Assembly (NCBI RefSeq): GCF_002443255.2
Contig: NW_019211459.1
Location: forward strand, 21,788,147-21,852,146
DNA: 64,000 bases
DNA from: Varroa destructor
Taxonomy: Eukaryota; Arthropoda; Arachnida; Mesostigmata; Varroidae
Direction: 5' to 3'
The stretch's first letter is position 1; every line of letters begins with the position of its first letter. The notes under the pieces are model-generated. The model was not told the origin of the DNA, searched no databases, and saw only the letters and a program-made list of their open reading frames with translations. The translations under genes were made by a program, and so were the position numbers. Positions 47,401 through 60,570 of the stretch are shown here, in pieces.

Positions 47401-50150
47401 GGACATAGGGTCGGTGCAGTAGGTTACGTATGGCTTCTACGGACGAACATACGCTGGCACAAACTTCGAATAAGGCTCAAACTGTTCGTCCTTCCTTGTC
47501 TCAGTGATTTTCAGCTCACAGTCATCAGGTGCAACAGGCTGAGGTGCTCTGTGCAAACATTTGCACAACCTTGGCGAATCCCAGAAGTCGACGGTCAATA
47601 GGTGTAGGTCCGTTTATACAGCGTCGACGGTTACGAGCCTGCCTCAAATGCTGTAGCGGTCATCCGGGACAACGGCGCTACGATCAATAAAGAAACCAGG
47701 CAGGCATAAGCGTAAAAAGAAAAGAGGCAAAGAAGTCAGAAAGGCGATTTTTTCCTTCAAAGAGAAATGAGCTTGTTCAAGCTTGTCAACTAATGCCCGC
47801 CATGAAACATAAGGTTAAACAGCTGTGACTAGGAATCAGAGCGAAATCGGCTGGCCAGTCACACACTTTCATAGGAACGTAGAATATCTGCGATACAGTT
47901 TTCTGTAGAATCGTTGACCTTTGGCGATCAATGGGTGAAGAGCATCTGCTCGCTTAGGAATGAAAAGGGCAATCGTTTTGTGACCTTTCTCAGAAACAAT
48001 AATTGTTTAGAAACATATTAAAAATGAGTTATTTAATGTTCTCTAAGTGAGTCCGTATTCTTATATCTCAATTAGCGTCTTATTTTACGCGGCAGTCCAG
48101 TTTTCTAGAAGGATACTAGGGTAAAAAGCAGTGGCTACTTCAAACTCCCCATATGATGACGAAATGCGCCAGTCATCCGGGCTGGTTTTTCTAGACAGCG
48201 AGGAGCCAGTTGTACTGTTGAAACCCTGCTGAAGTTGTGTTGAAGATAGATAGTCATCTTTGTAAAAACTGCGCCGGCCATACTCGTGAAATATATGGGT
48301 GAAATGTATAGAAAACTGAAGAAAATAATCGGTCTTATGGTGAAGAAAGGCCACGAATCGTTGGATGGAGACCAACTGAGGCGAGCGATTGAAAACTTAT
48401 TTTAATGTTGCCATCTTAGCGTCGTAACGTTTCGAAGCAACAGATCGATTTATGCTAGCTTTCATTTCGACGGGGAGAAACGTAAACACTTTTGAACTTG
48501 AAACTTGAAGTTTTTGTCCACTTGTAAAAGTTGCTGTGAAGCATATGGTAGTGAGACGGTATCATATACATTATTGATACTTTTATCATCATTCGATTTA
48601 TTAGGTTTGCGACAGTCCTTACGCCGCTTGGCTGTAGCATTTTGTAAAGGAAAATCTAAATGTAGACATCCACAAAAAGTTTATAAGTTCGAAGTACTGA
48701 ACCTCTTATGTGACTTCATGGTAACAATAAGCAGAAATTGGCAGTCTTTGATTCGACTGTCATTTGATGCTGGAAAATGTAGGGATTTTTCATCGGATAT
48801 GCATTGGCCATAATAAAGTAACTTCAATGGTACGCTCAACTTTATGGGCTTGGTTAGATCTCTTTTTGGAGTCCAAATATGAACTTTTACCAGAGAGATT
48901 GAAGCCAACTCATTCGGTCGAAAGCGTCGATCTACTAGACAATAACAACGGCTACGCGAAACAACAAGTTATAATGCACCTGTTAAAGTTCCTTTAGAAA
49001 TGAAACTTGGCTTTGTTACATTGACATTGTCTTTCTCTAGGCTAACAAATGGTGTAGCATTTGGATATTCTGTTGTTTCGATAGGACGGGTTAAGCTCTC
49101 AGGATTTTTCACGGCAAAAATTTCTCCGCAGTTCCGGGGTTAGGCCGATTTCTTGCAGTGCGTATTCACAAGCTCAAGTATAATATCAATACTGAGCAGT
49201 GGTACTATTTTGAATACTGATCTTATGCAGTGCCGGTAGACAGTAAATACCTTATAGCCAATATTCGACATTCAGTTAGCGGGTGACAATGCACCGAAAA
49301 ATTTGCTTCCAATCTGTTCACGGCAAATTGCAGATCATTGACTTGATCGGCCTGATATTGTCCTACCGTACTGCTTTCCTGATGCATCGCTTTTTTTTCG
49401 TCGCGCTTTCTTGAATCTCTTATAGTTTCTTTGCTTAACAGTAGACGGCTTAGTTTTGCGTATACAAAGGACGGCTTACGTATGGATTAGGACGACTTCG
49501 GTGCCTTGCGTACATTGGTCACCAATCGTAGTCAAGGCGCCGGCCGTTAGTTGCAGGTATAGTCTGCAAAGCTCTCAGGCCAGTTATCTAGCTTCCTCAA
49601 CTTTCTCGTTTTTTTTTTTCTTTTGTCAGCTTCTGCTGTGACGAAAGGCAAAACTTCTGCTATATCGTCGGCTGTCTCCGTCTCTCTGAGTCAAGTTGAC
49701 TTAGCAGCTTGGACGAATTGGCGTTACTGTGAGTTATCTGTTCCACTAAGTCATCAATGGCGAATTGCCGCCACCGGTCCAAGGGATTAATCCGACATCA
49801 TATATGCATACACATATATACATGAACGAATGCGCATATGGGACATATGCTAGCATTCGTAAGCCACCGATCCGTCCGTATGGGATCGTTCAGCTCACAT
49901 CTCCTATGTTCAAACCAGATACACATCAATATGGGCGCGCATTTATACGGGCTGTGCGGAATGGGCCAAATACACGGGGATGCGAACAACATCACCACCA
50001 ATACTGGCGCAGCGCAAATTTCGCTAGCTGTCGTTACGATCGCTGAAATGATCCTAATCACTGCCATGGCCGCCCTCCCCCTGCCCTACAACAAACTACG
50101 ACTGGCTTGCAGGTGGCCTGTAAGGCTTGCGAGGACAACGTTGTGCTGTA
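47401..50150. other. No gene seen
   Basis: Several medium ORFs (48085-48375 minus, 48505-48813 plus) lack homology I can recognise. Nothing is supported. Confidence 0.5.
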
Positions 50151-50183
50151 GGCCATCGATCGAAGCTGGTCATCTGAGCAGAT

Positions 50184-50349
50184 CATCATCATCATCACCA
50201 ATAACAACAATATCGAAGAAGAAAAACGAAAGGCGATGAAGACAGCAGTATATAGCGATGACGACAATAACAACAACGACGACAACGACGACGACGAAGA
50301 AGAAGATGTATACACACCGATGCGCGAAGCATCGCACGTAGTTAGTTAA
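50184..50349 (+). repeat. Imperfect trinucleotide tract (ATC, AAC, GAC, GAA)
   Basis: Runs of ATC, AAC, GAC and GAA triplets follow one another. In one + frame open from about 50154 they read as Ile, Asn, Asp and Glu runs and continue EEEDVYTPMREASHVVS to a TAA. The imperfect mix of codons could be an acidic protein tail, but an eroding microsatellite explains it as well. Confidence 0.5.
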
Positions 50350-50351
50350 AG

Positions 50352-50920
50352 TTAAGCAGGTATGAGGTAGGCAGATAGGTTTGAGGCACTCGCGGTCAGA
50401 AAATCTGGGCATGATCCGCTGCTAGTGGCGGACCAGGTATCAGTCCATAGGTAGCCAATAGTGAAACAGAAGTTGAAGCTGAAGCTGAAGTGATTGTGTA
50501 CGGATAATCCGGATCGGCATCGGAAGAATTGACGAACGAACCATGAGGGAGGGGGAGTGAATGAGCCGGTTGTTCTGACCCAGCTAGTTGACGACCCACT
50601 GACTCCGTTGCTCGCTCGCCGACGCCGGCCACTCCATTCCAGCTGGTAATATATCGTATCGCTATACTCGCGGCTCTCGCCACCGAGCCGGGTAAATCGC
50701 CGATCCGAATTTTCATAGGGGTAACAGAAGCAGCAGAAACACCTATACAGCCGCTGTTGAACTCGCATAACATTCCCTCTGCATCAGCGCAACGTTTTTC
50801 GTTCCTCTTTTTGTAGATGCCGGCGTCGGCGACAACGACGCCGACGATAGCGACGGATGATAACAGCAGCGTCAAAGATTTGTTGGCCGTCCATGCTGAT
50901 GCTTGGCGCTTGTTGCCTCC
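50352..50920 (-). other. Stop-poor GC-rich island with two overlapping minus-strand frames
   Basis: Two minus-strand frames stay open over 50875-50396 and 50768-50352. The first includes a hydrophobic stretch (LTLLLSSVAIVGVVVADA) followed by a basic YKKRNEKRC and Ser/Ala-rich sequence; neither frame begins with ATG at its 5' end. GC-rich sequence produces few stops by chance, so coding is unproven. It could be a first exon or leader of an unidentified gene. Confidence 0.25.
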
Positions 50921-51072
50921 TTCCCCTGGCGCCTTTTCCTCGACCTTTCAATATGCTGCAGCAGACTCGAAGCGTCAAGTAAAATGATCCATGCGGCGCA
51001 GTATCGTTAGATGTAACAGCCGTTGTTGTGGCTGCTCATCACCGGTGCCGAGTGCGGAGCGGGCGGATGTAC

Positions 51073-51096
51073 GTGCGTGCGTGCGTGCATGCATGC
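51073..51096. repeat. (TGCG/TGCA)n alternating purine-pyrimidine run
   Basis: Alternating purine-pyrimidine tetranucleotide repeat of about 24 bp, of a kind prone to Z-DNA. Confidence 0.85.
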
Positions 51097-54000
51097 TCGA
51101 CAAAACACGCCATATGATACCAACACATTTTGGCTTAACGGAATTTATAGATTCTTAGGCAGAAATAGAACGATGCTTACCTGTACGGAATGCAGTGACC
51201 GTCAGATTGTATCCTGTTTGCAGAAGTTGAAACGTAGTGAAAGTGTCAGTCTCAATAAGCTTGCATATCGAAATGGGCAGACTTAGTAGCGAGCACCTGT
51301 GGCCCAATCAATACAAGTAGATTACGAAAATCTTGCATTACCAATAACAAATTTTCTAAACTTGTTCCACTGGCACCCACGATATCTTAATCCGACCATG
51401 TTAAATACATAGGTTTGTTTCAATAACCGGCTTCTGAAGACGACTTCTGATTATAGTGACTTCAAAAAAGAACGCCCGCACATATCTAACCTGATTGTTA
51501 AGTTTGAATCTTAAGAGGTAAGCAGGGTACTTGTATTCTCACGTGCTCTTGCCCTCTAGGTAACTTTGCGCTATCTAAGTTAAACGGGGACAATGGTACG
51601 CCTAATGAATTAGTTAACTGCAAGCCAACATTTCCGAATTCAGTATAGCACAATTAAGCGTTGATACCCGCTTCAGTTTCAGGGCCACATACATTTCTGT
51701 GAGAGCTGTTTGAATTTGTTCGTCCGAAAAAGCATCAACACCTCTCCTATCTTTTTACTAGGATTCGCCGCCATCTTCTGCATTTCTACTACAGTTCTAT
51801 TCGACGCTATTCGGGGCGAAGGCCCGGAATTCTGTGCATTGGCCAAGCTCGAGCTTCATCAGCCAGCAGCGAAGTGTGATCATTTGCAATTATATACTTT
51901 CCTTGCGTTACTGCCTCTATAGCGAGGTTTGAAGGCCGTGGACCCGACTATAGAGGCCAGCGCCTTGACACGATCCTCTCTAACCATCTAAGAACCTCCG
52001 AGCGTTCTAGCGTGTCCCGAACTCCGCTAGATTACTCGCACCGCGATACAACCCGCTGATGATACGAGTGCCATTGAGAGCGCAAATAAGCGTGGCAGCC
52101 TAGGGTACTAACTTAACTAGGCCTTTTTTTTCGCTGTCGTTCTAAATTTATGATACAGTATGTTGCAACTGCTCACACGGCCTAAGCCAACCGAGTCAAC
52201 AAGCTCTCGTATACACAGGCGGATGGCAAATGGTCGAAAATCCACTAGCGTTAATGGAATTCAGGTGGATGGATCTACGAAGGATCATCCGGTGCTTAGC
52301 ACTATTAATGCGATAAGCTCGGCAACATAATCCATATCAACATCAATGAATAAATAAATAGAGTGGCCTGTTTGCATAACTGGCTACGGTATCGAGGACT
52401 ACCGATCACAGTGGCGAAAAAAGCCACTTCGAGACGATACCGATCCTTCTCAAACTAACGATGTAACCAGAATGGTGAGTTACCGTTAATGTCCTCATAC
52501 AGAGCGGGTTCGTCGTAGATTCGTAATGCGCGGTTAGCGGGCTTACAAAGAAATTGCATTGGGTCGTGCGACCCGCGAGGCTGAGCGTGCTATTTAATGG
52601 TGTCAAATCAGATTTGGTGATAACGCGGCCTGCATGGAGAAGTCTTAATTACTTCAAGGGCGGCCTGAATGATTGCTTGAGACAGCGGTCCTACTCAGGG
52701 CTTTTCTATAACAAACTATTGTTAAGGGCCAAAGCATTCAGGCCCTGTTACTTGACGTATAGCAGCTTAAGTAGAAAATTACCTGTTTGAAGCATAGGTC
52801 TGAAATTATGACGTACACTTGCACGCGTGTATGAATAAAAAGTTCACTATGTGCACAGGGCTTTCGTTACTACTTGCCCCCCTAAGCGTCAATGGAAGTT
52901 CGGCATGAGCTAGCAGCCAGTGAGTTGCGTTGAGTTACTTGATGCTTCTATTAAATGAAATAGTCAGCTTTTAGGTATCGTCACCAGTCACTAAAACCCA
53001 CCAATGTTTAAATCTTTCTAGAAATAGAAAGCCATTTCTTCCAGCCAATCTTGTCTAGATACACGTCCATAACATAAAACCTGGATTCTCTTCCTTACTT
53101 TACGTTCAGCAGCCGAGAGAGGAATCGATCGAAACTGTTATTCTTGTTGTCATTACATAATCCAGATGCTCAGCTATCCGTAGACAAACAACGTAATGCC
53201 GTTGCGTTCGTCCAGGAAAGATATGGCTTAAAGATGGCGCTCACTTCTCCGTTTCCATACCTTATCGCGTATCGCTTCGCTTAATTAAGACTGTTAACTT
53301 CTGTTTTCAACATGGAACTTTATGCTGCTTCGACAGGCTTTTTATATTAAAACAGGAACAGATCAGTGTTTTTCAGAGCGGTGCTTAACGAAACCAGCTT
53401 TTATCCGAGCTGTTTCGAAGCACATCGTACAGATTCATTGAATTGATAGAGAGGCCTTAGCCAACTTTCTAATTATGATGCATTCGCTGTTTCACTGTAT
53501 GTAGTAAGTTGGGAAAAGAATCCTTACATGACCCTCTGCAACCTAAAATAGGCTAACTCAAATGATTGCAGCCTAAGGATCAGATGGTATGTGTTGTACA
53601 TGGTTAGTAAACATTAGCGAAGAAGTAACACATTGGTGAAATAACCATTTTTTAGAAGAAAAGGTTAGAAGTGGGCCTACTATGACCTGAGAGCTATGAA
53701 CAGGATTCACTTTTGGTTCATTCCATATTTTTGCAGTCTGTAAAGATTATTATAATAGTACCTAATACTAATACTTAAACGTTAATTGTATCGTTAAATA
53801 CGACAATTGGACCTATACATTTTTAGTCGTTCGACCATCTTGAGACCGAATCGAAAAGGCATCTTTATACCGTTCGTAGTATTTGCTCAAAGCTGTTTGT
53901 TTGTTGTAGGCAGTATTTAGTGGGCTCCCTTAACCCACTTATGACTGTCGTACGGAATCCCACCGTCCTATTCAAGGCTATTCCTTCTGTGACATAAATC

Positions 54001-57000
54001 GACCCACATTTGCGTTGCATGAAGGCAAGCATGGATCCATATTTGGTGGAATACTTAAAAAAAACTTATTATTAAAGGCTGAACGGCTCTTTGAACTTGA
54101 AGAACTCTTTGAAGCTTCTATTTTTAATCTCGTTTAATGATAACCGTTCAGAAAACTAAATCATGTCTAACAACAGCATGACTTCCTGTAAACTTTAGCC
54201 AAAATATATCCAACATTAACAGAACAGGCTACTCAAACCGTTTTATATGGCCAGCGTAAAGACCCCTCTACACGATTCTATATATGTCGAGTAAAAAACG
54301 CCTTCCCAGAAAACTTCAACTTAAACGCGGAAATGAATTCTTGGCACCCAATATGCAGCGATTATGGAGTCGGTTTCCGGCACTGAGTTGGAGAATGGTA
54401 AAACTTTATATTGGGATAAAAAAAAATGATTAAAAAAAAAACTTTTTCTTGCTTGAACATCTTGAAGGCTTGAACAAACAACGAAAGATCTGAAATACGT
54501 TTTATTCAGTAGACCTTTTCATTGCAAGACAAAAATAACCGCGAGAGACATCAGAGTAAATACTTATATGTATCTATTTTAGTTATTAATATTTTTCATT
54601 CAAGTTTTACAGGTCATATAAACACTAGGAAGTAGAAATCAGCCGCGACGTCTTAATACATTCCAAATATCTATATTTTTGGAAATGTTAGAAATGTCGA
54701 TACGTTTGTATAATACAGTGAAGTACATTAATTCATCAAAAGATAAATACTTTAGCCTGAACTCAAAAAAGAGCTGTTATCTGGCATAGATATACGTACT
54801 AAATTTTCTCTCAATAAAAAAACAAAAGTTTGTGCCGAGAGCTCGACAATTTTATCGTACACACCTAAGCAGATGCGTCTTGGAATAATATTAGGCCGTT
54901 CCGCATACGGTGGTCCTTGGAATCGAATAAGTTTTTAATTACGACCTGTATTTAATTAGCAGACACTCGAGTATTGAAGTATAGAAATTTGCGAGTGAAA
55001 ACCGGTTGAACTTATTCAAGAAATTTTGAAAATGAGCGCACGGAGGTAAAGGATTTCTAGTCACAAGGCTACAGCGCTGTGGAAATTTATCGCCTATTGA
55101 CGAAGACATTAGGCAGGGGCCTTGAACGGACGCAGACTACATGAACGTAGTGCGCAGACGTATCACGAACGGAAATCGGGGTTCTGAAGATCAACGACGA
55201 GGTTATCTGATGTGGGAACCTGAAGCAGCTCATTACAGCAACCGCGGGGGCTTTTCGCGAAAGCACTTCGAATCGAAGGGTTGTGCTTGCCAAAACTCGC
55301 ACTTGATCATATATCACGTGCTACAGAATTATAAGCTATATTCTGAAATCAGCTAGTAAAGCTTAGTAAAAAATCGGTCCCTTGAAACCGGTTAAGTTCA
55401 AGTTAGTTAAAATGCAGATGGTGTATTTCAGTCAACAAAAAAAAACCTCTATAGAGCATACGGTCACTGTAGGCGAGGCTTGATTCAATCTTTGTCTACT
55501 CAAACAGAGACCAAGCAAGAAAATGACATCGTTTGGAAAGAACTCGTTTGGTGGTAGTGTCGAACACGTTCGAACGTAAGACGATAAGCGTATTTGGAGT
55601 GAACAGTTGAAGCATCTACTAAAATCATACACCCCGAAAACAATGTATGAAGCAATTAATACAATCTGCCATCTTGAGACTTTAAAAAGACTCGTAGACC
55701 ATTGATACGGCAATGAAAGCTTGCGATTTGGTTACTTGTTTATAATACCAGATCCTACCGTGATGTCTCAGTTACATCCTGGATTGAACGGACGAATGTC
55801 CTACGTTGGCTTCAACCCGCTTCTTTCGATCTATATCCGTCTGATAACAAGGCTTTCCACGGCCCAAAAAAACCAGCTGGCGGACAAGCATCACCCACTG
55901 GCGTTTCACCTTGAGAAGCCATTGAGAGAAATTACATAAGGGAACTCAAATATGGTTGTCCACAAGCCAATTGAGTAGTGCTATTATTAGTTAAGGTTGC
56001 CGATCAATCATGCTTTCAAACAGTTTGTTACGCTCTTCCATAAATGTCACCTTGCATGATCTAAAATAAAAAAAATCATATGTAGATGCAATGACATACT
56101 TCCAGCTAGAAACGTGTTTCCTTTTCTGTCTATCAGAACGTAGCGGACGCATAGCCTTAATATTCAATCGGTTAAGCAATGCTTTCACTTAAGTGTCTTA
56201 GGGGAATGCGCAAATATATCGTTAGTAGTCAATACCAACCATGATGGACGTCAGTTAGGATGAGGCTGATGTATCTCCATTTTGTTACGTCTAACTAAGC
56301 ATACATTCAAGCACCTAAAAGCTACAGACGTATTTAATTGAGCAACTAAGCATGGTAACGGTACGAAGCAGTATACATTTTTTAGAAAACATTGCCGGTC
56401 TAATATCTTCGCGTGATTCGGGTCACTTTCTACGACAAGGGCACGTCTGATCGACAGCAGTTAAGCGTTCCGCTTTCAAGTTTATCTGCTCGGCTACCTT
56501 AGGTCGGAATGTGATGTATGCGCCCAGATTAGTTAACCCATAGGTCGGCAAGAGCTAAGCCGCAGGAGATGGTTACAACGACGTCTTGCCTGCCGGATAC
56601 TAACATCAACTTACTGCTCGCCTGATGTTTGAAAGCTCGATGAACAAGGATTAGCCAGTTGTGGCCTGCGTCGAAAGCCGCGCTAGCAACGAAACACCGG
56701 ACTGCGTGGGAGATCCCATGAACCGCCAATAACAGGTCCACAGGCTGTCTCAGGACAGCGCTCCTGGACCCAGCGCTACTTTAGGAGTCAAATTGTAGAG
56801 GCACAGAACGTCGCCCCCTTCTTTGGTTGCCCTCAGCAGTCCCCTTTTTCCTCGAGTTTCTCTCCCAACCCCCTTGTCAGAGACCAGTGAAGATGTCACC
56901 CGCTTGCTTATTAGGGCTTATCGGAAGCTTACGACGTTTAACATGTTTCAGTCGGCCGATAAGGACATCGAGTATAAGACTGCCTTCAGCCAGATAGTCT

Positions 57001-57603
57001 CAGATCGTTCTTCGGCAAACATTCACTAATAGCTAATTGCTATCGAATTTCTTCTGTTCTAGTAGTTTGACTTACTTACTCTAGTATCGGCAGAACCGAA
57101 GTTAAGGAAAGGTAACACAAAAGAGACAAGTTCGTTTTGTATCTCAAAATCTTATTACTGATTAAATGTATATTAACTATACTCAATGGAGAGAATTTTT
57201 TAGCGAAGAATTACAGAAGAATTCCGCATATATTTTTTTTTAATCGCGTTAATATGAACTGTATTAGTCTTCTATGTCAAGCTTTGACAACTTGCTTCTG
57301 AAGATAACCTGCTGTATAGCCCACATGATCCAGTCTCAGGGAGGCGTTTGTTGGTTGCCGACTCGCCAACAATGGGTCGACGAGACTTGAGTGACTGCTG
57401 TAAGGAAATATGTATGTACCGATAGAAAACTTTCGACACGTGTCAACAGGCTTTTCTTCTCAATATTGCGATACCCAAAATATTGTTACCGGACATCACG
57501 CACAGTGCCGACGAAGAAGGAAGCTTCGTTTAATGCAGCGTTTGCTACCAAAATACCAAATGAACAAATAGCTAAACATCGGAGGAAGAGATCCATCAAA
57601 TCG
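51097..57603. other. No gene seen
   Basis: AT-rich, stop-dense sequence with a 10-bp inverted repeat GGCCTGAATG at 52662-52744 and no supported coding region. Confidence 0.6.
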
Positions 57604-57969
57604 TTACCCTAGACACTTCGTTACTTTCCGTCCTATGAAGACTTCTTTATTTATCGCGAACTCCTCGGAGATCTTTCTCCACCCGATCGAGATACTTCTC
57701 GTCGACTGTCGTTTCTGCTTTGATGCCACGCAACGATGTCTTCTGTTTATCAGCTTCGAGGTCCAACCAATTCTATACAGACGTCTACGTATTGTTGCTA
57801 GATCCATCGCACCCATTACGGAGTTGTCGTTGTCATTGCCACTGTCGCTGCTGACGTCGTTGTAGTTCTCGATCATTCTTTGTACGCATGTCGTCGTGGA
57901 TTCACATTGGCTTGTCTCTCGAATAGGATAAAAATGGGTGCCGCCGATCAATGCTGCTGCCATTATCAT
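57604..57969 (-). CDS. Unassigned 121-codon ORF
   Basis: Open from the ATG at 57969 (MIMAAALIGGTHFYPIRE), with an acidic, Asn-rich centre (SSDSGNDNDNS) and a basic C-terminal half containing RHRCVASKQKRQSTR. The flanking sequence above 57990 is GC-richer. No family is recognised; it could be a first exon or chance. Confidence 0.2.
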   Translation of the reverse strand: MIMAAALIGGTHFYPIRETSQCESTTTCVQRMIENYNDVSSDSGNDNDNSVMGAMDLATIRRRLYRIGWTSKLINRRHRCVASKQKRQSTRSISIGWRKISEEFAINKEVFIGRKVTKCLG

Positions 57970-58614
57970 TTTAACGTTTCGATCTAACTCCAATGAGGTG
58001 CCGAGGGTGCGTTCGGCCGAGAACCGTGCCCCACTTTGAACCGGCCGTTAGCTACGCAACCAACTAACATATTGAGGGGTGAACACCCTGTGAACAAATA
58101 CGTTGATGATCAACGATCAGTACGTTTGTGAGAGAGTAAATGCTACATTTGCCACCAGATTACATGTTGAAATCGACAGGAACAAGTCAACCTTCTTTAG
58201 AGTGATCAGCTTCGATGCTTGTTGTTCATTATTGGACCAGCTGACATCGATGTCAGTTTTGCCCTTTGTTAGCAACTTATAATTAGGGTAGTATTCGAAT
58301 GAACTACCAAGCAGCGTCTGAGAAAGCAGACTAAATAACAGGCAATAGTTAACTTTTCTCACCTGAAGTGAAGCTAGGTTATTTTGAGAAATACTATCAA
58401 TACTTTACTATAATTCTAGTAGTAAATGAGACATTTTATGAAGTGGAGGGTACACTTTCTGCAATCAGGTCATACCATAACAATAAGCGGTCTCGTCTTA
58501 AACGCTGTAGCAGTAATCCCGCCTTCGTTCCACTTTGCTACATTTGGCAAGCATTACTTCAAAATCTGCATTAGCAGAACTTGTTAAGTTGTCGAGGAGA
58601 GAAACCCTTATTAA

Positions 58615-58616
58615 TG

Positions 58617-58676
<60 letters not shown>

Positions 58677-58680
58677 TGCA
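58615..58680. repeat. Compound (TA)n(TG)n microsatellite
   Basis: About nine TA units directly followed by about twenty TG units. Confidence 0.97.
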
Positions 58681-59218
58681 GGTCGTGGCCATTGCCTCCA
58701 CGTGAGATAGCTCACGCTAATCCGTCGTTTGATTCAGCCGGGTTGCCGTCACGGTACAATGTAACACCAATGTTTCGCAGCAGTGACGATCTCTACCACT
58801 ATCGGAAGAACGAGCGTTTTGTATAAATTAGAAACACAACGTTCATTTTGATTCGCTGGATTGCTGATGAACGGTGAGACTCAAAAAACCCGGGGCTGGA
58901 AAGAGAAAACATTGAACGGACGAGACTACCCGTTGATGATGTATGCCGTTGTCGGTTGTTTTCCGCATCGCAAATCAGAGCATCGACTCTAATCGTAGCG
59001 GCTATGGTCGAGCCTGAACGCAAGCGTCAGCGCGAAGCTGTCAGTTTTGATGGGATCGGCGCTACGGCGTCGGGGCCCACCCGCGAAGTCCCCCATCTAA
59101 CAAAGCAGAGCAAGCCTTTGGTCCTCTTCATTGTCCCTTACACCGCTAATTCTTGTGCGGTCACCATAGTTGTTCCTGGTACCGAAATATAGCGGAAAAG
59201 CGGGACTAAGAGAAAAGG

Positions 59219-59238
59219 CACACACACACACACACACA
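59219..59238. repeat. (CA)n microsatellite
   Basis: About ten CA units. Confidence 0.95.
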
Positions 59239-60360
59239 ACATGAGCTTACCGACTCAGGCTTATCAGACAACGGGACGTCAGCATGTGTGCTGGTATGTC
59301 ATACACACTAAATATCATGTACATATGGCGGTAAGGTTTTAAATCTAATTGTCATAAACAGAACTTACTGATCGAAAGCGGAGGCTAGATTGCACGACCG
59401 CCAATTTGCGCGAGGGTATATGCGCATGATTGAGTCTACGTGTGTCACGATGACCCTAAAATAGTTGCAATTCCTTAGATTCTCTCAAGCGAACGACTGG
59501 GTAGGACCGATACAAAACTGTATAAAGAAAAACGGGCACAAGTTATCAACAACTAGAATTGTCCATAATTGGCAAGGACCGCACAGCTATATTGCAGCTG
59601 TTATAGTGAACCTTCTTTAGATAGTTCCTTTTGAAGGGTCCTGTCGACGTAAAGTCTGCTTTTGGGACTGCGAGAGTGATTAAGAGATACAGTAGAGTAA
59701 TATGATTAAAGATGACTATTGTTGGGCACAAGAATTAGTTACTAGCGTTGCGTTGAATTTGGATCCATTTTCCTAGAGGGGATCTTTTGAAGTACGCGCC
59801 TGTTGGTCTAGAACGCATGCACAGGATAGAATGTAGCTTTCGATTTTTCTTGTCAACCAGATTTTCTACTAAATATTCGATGCGATATGTACGGGCTTGC
59901 GTCATCATGTAGGTCAGCGGTAATTCTGATCAATATGATCCCAAAGTTCTATTATCTACTGACACTGCCATACGGTGTACCCTGCATTCGCATAGCAGAT
60001 ACGATGGGACCATTTTTTTCCTACTCCTGTCAACTGTTTTTTTTTTTCTGTTGGCTAGAGTGCACTTGTGGGAAAACTAAGGACCAAAACTACCCTTTGT
60101 GCAGCTACATGTATTACGGTGGACGAACCCGGCGAGTGAGTGAATTAGGACACGGTACGCAATCTGGCTTAAGAAGAGCCTAGCTATTAGCGTCGTCGTT
60201 CTTGGCCACTTAGTAGCAGTGAGCGCCTCGTAGACTGTAGGGAGCCTTTTAGGCTGACGGGGGAGAAGTTTTTCTGTTCACCGGAGCTTACAGCGCTATG
60301 GGCCATCAGTTTGCCAATGCCTGCTTTCTAAGAGAACAGTTTCATTTTATCTTGTGACAG

Positions 60361-60570
60361 GTCTGGCCTCAAGGCCAATGGACCCGACAAGTGAGGGACC
60401 CTGATTCTACAGTCATCCAGGCGGCAAACGAGCGTCTGATGAGCAAGAAGAGTCTGGAGAAATGGTGGCGGAGGTTGCTTGAAAGGTACCCAAGAACGCG
60501 AGACAAGCAGGCGGGTGTGCATAGGAAATTTGCGACTGCTGTAAGCGAAATGAAAAACATTCGTCGGTAA
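60361..60570 (+). CDS. Possible exon with a Trp-rich basic motif
   Basis: After a pyrimidine-rich stretch ending ttgtgacag the + strand opens for 69 codons to TAA at 60570, starting VWPQGQWTRQVRDPDSTVIQ. The middle reads SLEKWWRRLLERYPRTRDK, reminiscent of the W..F..R.P.L..R pattern in CENP-B/Tigger-type helix-turn-helix domains of DNA transposases. The frame is closed by TGA just before the acceptor, consistent with an exon. A GTAAAA donor overlaps the stop. No partner exon is identified. Confidence 0.25.
   Translation, partial: VWPQGQWTRQVRDPDSTVIQAANERLMSKKSLEKWWRRLLERYPRTRDKQAGVHRKFATAVSEMKNIRR

Larger units (their letters stand above)
57994..60360. other. No gene seen
   Basis: Contains two microsatellites. 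An in-frame stretch at 59005-59190 beginning MVEPERKRQREAVSFDGI looks somewhat coding but has no splice or homology support. Confidence 0.5.

Noticed and set aside
52662..52744. 10-bp inverted repeat GGCCTGAATG with 63-bp spacer
   Set aside because: An arm of 10 bp at this spacing is expected by chance in a window of this size, and no element features surround it.
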